Shown: positions 58,915-64,000 of the stretch, one piece after another
Position numbering within the stretch: the first letter of the stretch is position 1
Layout of the letters: every line of letters begins with the position of its first letter
DNA from: JAWWOL01 sp033851545
GTDB taxonomy: Bacteria > Actinomycetota > Actinomycetes > JAWWOL01
NCBI GenBank assembly: GCA_033851545.1
Contig: JAWWOO010000022.1
Coordinates: 10,259-74,258, forward strand
Direction: 5' to 3'
DNA length: 64,000 nucleotides
Program-made: the position numbers and the translations under genes
The notes under the pieces: generated by a model
What the model saw: only the letters and a program-made list of their open reading frames with translations
Told to the model about the DNA's origin: nothing
The model's database searches: none

Positions 58915-61900
58915 ATGAGTCGAAATCGTGCGAGCAGGTCACGACGTGCCGTCACCGTTGCCGCCACCGCGGCGGTTGCCCTGGCCGCCGGGCTTTCGCC
59001 GGTGGCCAGTGCGAGTGCTGCGTCGAGATCCGGCAAGCTCGCCGCTGGGGTAGCGGCGAAACCACACTCCCTCACGTCAGCCGCGTCGCGCGCGAGCAGT
59101 CTTCCCCGCGGCATGAGCCAGCAGGCCAAGACCGGCCTGCCGGCAGGCGTCCCGGCCGCCGGCCCCTACGCGTTCCTGCTCAAGCTGACCGCGAAGCCGA
59201 CTCAGAGTGCCTACAGCGGCGCCAGGCTGAAAGGCCCGACAGCCGCCCGCAGCGCCGCCAAGGCCCAGCTCCGCTCCGTCACGTCCGCGCAGGACAAGGT
59301 GATCGCCGCACTGCCCGCCAAGTCCAAGGTGCTCTACCGCACCCACGCCGCGCTGTCCGGGGTGGCGGTGCGGACGGACGTGCGCAACTACGCGGCCTTG
59401 AAATCACTCAAGGGTGTGGCGGCGGTCTACCCGATCGCGCCGAAGACCCTGTCCAACTCCTACGCAGTACCCCTGCAGGGTGCCCCGGCGGCGTGGAAGG
59501 CGTTCGGTGACCTCGGCGCCAACAGCACGGTCGCCATCATCGACACCGGCGTCGACTACACGCACGCCGACTTCGGCGGTGTGGGCACGGTGGCCGACTT
59601 CCAAGCGGCCACCGCGCAGAAGGGCCAGCCGGTCTCGCCGAACGAGTTCCCTGGCCCCAAGGTGGTCGGCGGATTCGACTTCGTGGGTGACGCCTACAAC
59701 GCCGACCCGACGTCTCCCGACTACAACCCGGTCCCCGCGCCGGACCCGTACCCGCTGGACTGCTACGGGCACGGCTCCCACGTGGCCGGCACCGTTGCCG
59801 GCTACGGCGAGAACGCCGATGGCACGACCTACACCGGGACCTACAGCAAGGCGACGCCGTTCGCCACGCTCAGGATCGGTCCCGGCATGGCGCCCAAGGC
59901 CAAGCTCTACGCCTACCGGGTCTTCGGGTGCGCGGGCAGCAGCGACGTGGTCGGCCAGGCCCTCGACCGGGCCGCCGACCCGAACAACGACGGGGACACC
60001 TCCGACCACGTCGACGTCGTGAACATGTCGCTCGGGTCGGACTACGGCTCGCCGCAGGACGGTGACTCGGTCCTCACCAATGCCGGGGCAGCACTCGGCA
60101 TCTCGATGGTCGTCGCGTCGGGCAACGCCGGGGACCTGTACGACGTCGGCGGCTCGCCGGGTGACGCACCGCGCACCATTGCCGTGGCGGCAAGCGCCGA
60201 CGCCTACTCACAGGTCGACGCCCTCAACGTCAGTGCTCCCGCGTCGATCGCCGGCGCTTACCCGGCCGAGCGGTCCATCGCCTACGACTGGGTCAACCTG
60301 CCGCACGGCGACCTCGCCGGTGACGTGGTCCGGCTTGCGCAGCCTGGCAACCTCGACGGTTGCGACCCGATCACGGAGCCGTACGCGTCCCAGATCGCCG
60401 GCCACATCGCGTTCGTCGAGTGGACCGACGACGACGCCAGTCGCCGCTGTGGTTCGGTGGGGCGCTCCGGCCAGCTCGCCGCCGCCGGGGCCACCGGCTT
60501 CATCTTCGCCGACGACGCCGAGAGCTTCTCGGCCGGCATCACCGGCAGCGCGGTGATTCCCGGTGTCCTGGTGGCCAAGTCCGGTGGCGACGCCATCCGC
60601 GCCCAGCTCCTGGCGGGCAACACCGTCACGATCAGCGGCACCACGGCCAACGGCTTCGCCCAGCTGGACCCGACGCTCAACGACACCCTGGCCGGCTTCT
60701 CCTCCCGCGGCATCAACGATGCGGGCAACGTGAAGCCGGACGTGGCAGCCGTCGGCGTCAGCGTGTTCTCGGTCAGCAACGGTACGGGCAACCAGGGCAC
60801 CAACGAAAGCGGCACGTCGATGGCGACGCCGATGGTCGCCGGCACCGCAGCTCTGGTCCGGTCGCTGCACCCCGACTGGAACAGTGAGCAGGTCAAGGCC
60901 GACATCATGAACACCGCGGACGCGGACCTCTACACCGGCACCAGCCACACGGGCAGCAAGTACGCACCGAACCGGGTCGGCGCCGGCCGGATCGACGTGT
61001 TGACGGCGCTGTCCAACAAGACGCTGGCGTACACGACCGACAATGCCGGCGACGGGTCCGACAACGGCTCGGTGAGTGCCTCGTTCGGCCCACTCGAGAT
61101 CACCCCGTCGGGCACGCCGACCGTGCTCACCAAGACGATCAAGGTGCAGAACACCAGCCTGTCATCGGTCAGCTATGACGTGTCGTTCCGGAACCGCACG
61201 ACGATCCCGGGAGCCGTCTACTCGGTGTCGCCGTCGTCGGTCACCGTCGACCCGCGGTCCAGCGCCAAGGTCAAGCTGACGCTCACCATCCACCCGAGCC
61301 AGCTCACCAAGACGATCGACCCGACCGTCGACCGTCTGCAGGGCGGGCTGCCGCGCGAGTACCAAGCCGATGCGAGCGGCATCGTCCTGCTCACCGGCCA
61401 CGGCGTCCCCAGCCTGCGGGTGCCTGCCTATGCCGCCCCTCGTCCGGCGTCGGTGATGACCCAGCCCGGGTCGGTCACCGTGCACGGCGGGACGATCCAG
61501 ACGGCACGCCTGCCACTGATGGGCGCGCGGGTCAACCAGGGCTCCGGCCTCGACGCCGTGCGCTCGACGGTGGCCGGGTTCGAGCTGCAGGCGACCAGCG
61601 GTCTCGCTCCGACCTGCTCGGTCACGGTCACCTCCGCATGCATCCACTTCCCGGACGAGCGCGCGGCCGACCTCAAGTACATCGGCGCGACGTCCGATGC
61701 GCCTCAGCTCGCCTCGATCGGGCAGGACGTGCTCACCTCACCGGCCGGGCTCGCCTACTTCTCGGTCACGACGCAGGGCCGGTGGCGTACGGCGGCCTCC
61801 AGCCAGGAGTTCGACATCTACATCGACAGCACCGGCGACGGTGTGCCGGACTCGGTGCTCTTCAACACCCGGCTCAGCGGCAGCGACACGATGGTCGATG

Positions 61901-62658
61901 CGCTGGTCGACCTGAAAACCGGTGCCGTGCTTGACCTCGAGCCGATCAACGACCGCTTCGGGGACACCGACACCGCGCTGCTCAACAGCGACACCCTGGT
62001 GATGCCGGTCGCGGTCGCGGCGTTGCCCGGCATCTCGGCCGCCTCGTCGCGGCTCCGGTACGCGGTGTTCTCGTTCTCGCCGTACCAGGGCGGGCCGGTC
62101 GACCGGGTCGGTGACCTCGACAGCGGCGGCAACCTCGTCCACCCACTCTCGCTGGACGTTGCCCGGCCGGGGGTGGCCGTCTTCGGCTCGTACGACGGCG
62201 ATGCGAGTGCGCTGCTCTACCGTGACTCGCCCGGATCCGTCCTGGAGGTTCGCCGTGATGCGCCGGCCTACGCGGCGGACCACGGCAAGGGTGCACTGCT
62301 GATCCACTTCCACAACACGCTGGGCAACAAGGCGCAGGTGGTGGGCCTGAAGGTGGCGTCGGCGCTGACCCTCACCATGGCGCCGAACCCGGTCGCGCAC
62401 GGCAAGAACGTCACGGTCACGATGTCGGTCGCCAACTCTGCCGGCATCGCGCCGTCCGGGCCGATCGTCCTCACCCGGCCCAACAGCGACGGCACCGTTC
62501 TGTACCCGATCAGGCAAGGCACCCTGGCGAACGGATCCGTCACGTTGACATACAGCCAGGCTGTCCCGGGCAACTACGTCTACCGGGCGCACTATGCCGG
62601 CGACGCGAACTACCTGGCCGCCACCTCCGCCCCCGTCCACCTGAAGGTCACGGGATAG
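58915..62658 (+). CDS. Large secreted S8 subtilase with PA insertion and Ig-like C terminus
   Basis: The 1247-residue protein has a signal peptide (about 1-40), an I9-like prodomain (about 80-180: YAFLLKLTAKPTQSAYSG, SVTSAQDKVIAALPAKSKVLYRTHAALSGVAVRTD) and a subtilisin domain with Asp210 (IIDTGVDYTH), His286 (GHGSHVAGT), Asn about 403 (ASGNAGD) and Ser635 (GTSMATPMVAG). A PA domain is inserted before the Ser. C-terminal beta domains end in an Ig-like module (MAPNPVAHGKNVTVTMSV to YAGDANYLA) resembling the giant adhesin's repeats. GGGGG precedes the ATG. It lies 95 bases after marP. Confidence 0.92.
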   Translation: MSRNRASRSRRAVTVAATAAVALAAGLSPVASASAASRSGKLAAGVAAKPHSLTSAASRASSLPRGMSQQAKTGLPAGVPAAGPYAFLLKLTAKPTQSAYSGARLKGPTAARSAAKAQLRSVTSAQDKVIAALPAKSKVLYRTHAALSGVAVRTDVRNYAALKSLKGVAAVYPIAPKTLSNSYAVPLQGAPAAWKAFGDLGANSTVAIIDTGVDYTHADFGGVGTVADFQAATAQKGQPVSPNEFPGPKVVGGFDFVGDAYNADPTSPDYNPVPAPDPYPLDCYGHGSHVAGTVAGYGENADGTTYTGTYSKATPFATLRIGPGMAPKAKLYAYRVFGCAGSSDVVGQALDRAADPNNDGDTSDHVDVVNMSLGSDYGSPQDGDSVLTNAGAALGISMVVASGNAGDLYDVGGSPGDAPRTIAVAASADAYSQVDALNVSAPASIAGAYPAERSIAYDWVNLPHGDLAGDVVRLAQPGNLDGCDPITEPYASQIAGHIAFVEWTDDDASRRCGSVGRSGQLAAAGATGFIFADDAESFSAGITGSAVIPGVLVAKSGGDAIRAQLLAGNTVTISGTTANGFAQLDPTLNDTLAGFSSRGINDAGNVKPDVAAVGVSVFSVSNGTGNQGTNESGTSMATPMVAGTAALVRSLHPDWNSEQVKADIMNTADADLYTGTSHTGSKYAPNRVGAGRIDVLTALSNKTLAYTTDNAGDGSDNGSVSASFGPLEITPSGTPTVLTKTIKVQNTSLSSVSYDVSFRNRTTIPGAVYSVSPSSVTVDPRSSAKVKLTLTIHPSQLTKTIDPTVDRLQGGLPREYQADASGIVLLTGHGVPSLRVPAYAAPRPASVMTQPGSVTVHGGTIQTARLPLMGARVNQGSGLDAVRSTVAGFELQATSGLAPTCSVTVTSACIHFPDERAADLKYIGATSDAPQLASIGQDVLTSPAGLAYFSVTTQGRWRTAASSQEFDIYIDSTGDGVPDSVLFNTRLSGSDTMVDALVDLKTGAVLDLEPINDRFGDTDTALLNSDTLVMPVAVAALPGISAASSRLRYAVFSFSPYQGGPVDRVGDLDSGGNLVHPLSLDVARPGVAVFGSYDGDASALLYRDSPGSVLEVRRDAPAYAADHGKGALLIHFHNTLGNKAQVVGLKVASALTLTMAPNPVAHGKNVTVTMSVANSAGIAPSGPIVLTRPNSDGTVLYPIRQGTLANGSVTLTYSQAVPGNYVYRAHYAGDANYLAATSAPVHLKVTG

Positions 62659-62720
62659 CCCCCGGCCACCGCCACGACGCCGGCTGAAGGTGACCTGGCG
62701 GCAGTGGCAGGATGCATGGC

Positions 62721-64000
62721 ATGACTGACATCGCGACGTTGCTGTCCGCTATGACCGTTGCCGAGAAGGTGTCGCTGTGCCTGGGGTCGGACTTCTGGCA
62801 CACCGCTGCGGTCCCCTCGGCGGGGGTGGAACGCATCCTGGTGTCGGACGGCCCACACGGCCTGCGCCGGCAGCCGGACGAGGTGGACGACCTGGGGCTG
62901 GCGGCGAGCCTGCCGGCCACCTGCTTCCCGACCGCATCTGCGCTGGCCTCGTCCTGGGACGCCGGCCTGGTGCGGGAGGTCGGTACGGCGCTGGGCGTCG
63001 AGGCCCGCACGCAGGCGCTCGACGTGGTGCTCGGCCCGGGCATCAACATCAAGCGTTCGCCCTTGTGCGGCCGCAACTTCGAGTACCTTTCCGAGGATCC
63101 TCACCTCGCCGGGCGGCTCGGCGCGGCGATGGTGCAGGGCCTGCAGTCCGAGCAGGTCGGCGCGTCGGTCAAGCACTTCGCGGTCAACAACCAGGAAACC
63201 GACCGGCTGCGGGTCTCGGCCGAGGTCGACGAGCGGGCGTTGCGCGAGATCTACCTGCCGGCCTTCGAGTACGTGGTGAAGACCGCCCAGCCGTGGACGG
63301 TGATGTGTGCCTACAACCGGGTCAACGGCACGTACGCCTCGCAGCACCACTGGCTGCTGACCGAGGTGCTGCGCGACGAGTGGGGCTTCGACGGTCTCGT
63401 CATGTCCGACTGGGGTGCTGTTCACGATCGGGTGGCCGCGCTCGCCGCCGGGCTCGACCTGGAGATGCCGCCGCAGCGCGGCGTCAGCGACGTCGCCCTG
63501 GCTGAGGCGATCGCCTCCGGGGCTCTCGACGAGGCCGTGCTCGACCAGGCAGCAGCGCGGGTCCTCCAGCTGGTCGAGCGGACCCGGTCCCGTACGGTGG
63601 CCCCGGCGGACTACGACGCCCATCACGCGTTCGCCCGTCGGGCGGCCGGTGAGAGCATCGTGCTGCTCAAGAACGACGGCGTTCTCCCGCTCACCGACGC
63701 GGCGTCGCTCAGGGTCTGTGTCGTCGGCGAGTTCGCGCGTACGCCGCGGTTCCAGGGCGCCGGCAGCTCACAGGTCAACCCGACCCGGGTCGACGTCCCG
63801 CTCGAGGAGCTTCGGGTCCTGCTGCCCACGGCCACGGTGGAGTTCGCGCCGGGCTTCGTCGTCGAGGGCGACGACGACCCGACCCTCGCTGACGCGGCCG
63901 TCACGGCCGCCACCGGTGCCGACGTCGTACTCCTGTTCCTCGGCCTGCCGCCGGGCGAGGAGTCCGAGGGTTTCGACCGGTTGCACATGACCCTGCCGCA
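62721..64000 (+). CDS. GH3-family beta-glycosidase, N-terminal part
   Basis: The frame is open to the window end; 426 residues are visible. It reads MTDIATLLSAMTVAEKVSLCLGSDFW, ILVSDGPHGLR, NIKRSPLCGRNFEYLSEDPHLAG, GASVKHFAVNNQETDR and GFDGLVMSDWGAVHD, where Asp230 is the GH3 nucleophile in the SDW motif. The second (alpha-beta sandwich) domain begins near SIVLLKNDGVLPL. It is a beta-glucosidase or xylosidase type; no signal peptide, so probably cytoplasmic. An in-frame ATG at 62712 is an alternative start. Confidence 0.92.
   Translation, partial: MTDIATLLSAMTVAEKVSLCLGSDFWHTAAVPSAGVERILVSDGPHGLRRQPDEVDDLGLAASLPATCFPTASALASSWDAGLVREVGTALGVEARTQALDVVLGPGINIKRSPLCGRNFEYLSEDPHLAGRLGAAMVQGLQSEQVGASVKHFAVNNQETDRLRVSAEVDERALREIYLPAFEYVVKTAQPWTVMCAYNRVNGTYASQHHWLLTEVLRDEWGFDGLVMSDWGAVHDRVAALAAGLDLEMPPQRGVSDVALAEAIASGALDEAVLDQAAARVLQLVERTRSRTVAPADYDAHHAFARRAAGESIVLLKNDGVLPLTDAASLRVCVVGEFARTPRFQGAGSSQVNPTRVDVPLEELRVLLPTATVEFAPGFVVEGDDDPTLADAAVTAATGADVVLLFLGLPPGEESEGFDRLHMTLP

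Overview
The window is a high-GC actinobacterial chromosome segment. WhiB proteins, a BldD-type operator, an RsiG-type anti-sigma factor, ANTAR proteins, the ffs-dnaX-ybaB-recR block and lysC-asd all point to Actinomycetota; the order cannot be fixed from sequence alone, though a Nocardioidaceae-like lineage would fit. The left end cuts an M28 peptidase and the right end cuts a GH3 glycosidase.

The backbone follows, from memory, the Mycobacterium tuberculosis order Rv3753c to Rv3671c: tadA-associated genes and tadA, two tRNA-Ser genes, SRP RNA, dnaX, ybaB, recR, lysC, asd, then metallophosphoesterase, ponA2-like PBP, whiB4/wblA, the ArsA/GET3 ATPase pair, the small DUF4177 gene, ridA, an MBL hydrolase, crp, a small membrane protein, nth, a TlpA-like thioredoxin, a NUDIX hydrolase and marP. 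Accessory genes are inserted between these conserved blocks.

Layout. 0-8.3 kb: peptidase fragment, lipoprotein, CDF cation exporter, M15 peptidase, acetyltransferase with an RsbW-like kinase, recQ, and a tadA operon with a duplicated partner gene. 8.3-15.9 kb: tRNA-Ser(CGA), an IS-end-like repeat, a decayed EAL gene, a GT-C membrane glycosyltransferase, tRNA-Ser(GGA), SRP RNA, dnaX, a membrane diguanylate cyclase, ybaB, recR. 15.9-21.8 kb: a signalling island of two GAF-ANTAR proteins, a STAS protein, a 65-residue leader gene, a GAF-GGDEF-EAL protein and a beta-helix lipoprotein. 21.9-36.4 kb: lysC-asd, tRNA-Pro, PBP/WhiB4, an ECF sigma pair, the ArsA pair with an NAD-kinase-like gene, SPFH, a second WhiB, DUF4177-ridA. 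36.4-49.3 kb: MerR, a 3023-residue LPFTG-anchored adhesin with 25 Ig-like repeats, a QorR/QorB-like redox pair, a transglutaminase and an MBL hydrolase. 49.3-53.4 kb: a structured intergenic region, a PilB ATPase with C-terminal zinc ribbons, a TPR remnant, SnoaL-like and MerR/GyrI genes. 53.5-64 kb: crp, an RsiG-like c-di-GMP-binding anti-sigma factor under a perfect BldD box, the nth-to-marP run, a large subtilase and a GH3 enzyme.

The strongest theme is cyclic di-GMP: one predicted cyclase and one bifunctional enzyme, both with intact inhibitory sites, one dead phosphodiesterase gene, and an effector (RsiG-like) whose promoter carries a site for another c-di-GMP effector (BldD). A second theme is cell-surface and redox homeostasis: PBP, WhiB4, MarP, thioredoxin, QorR/QorB, secreted protease and the giant adhesin.
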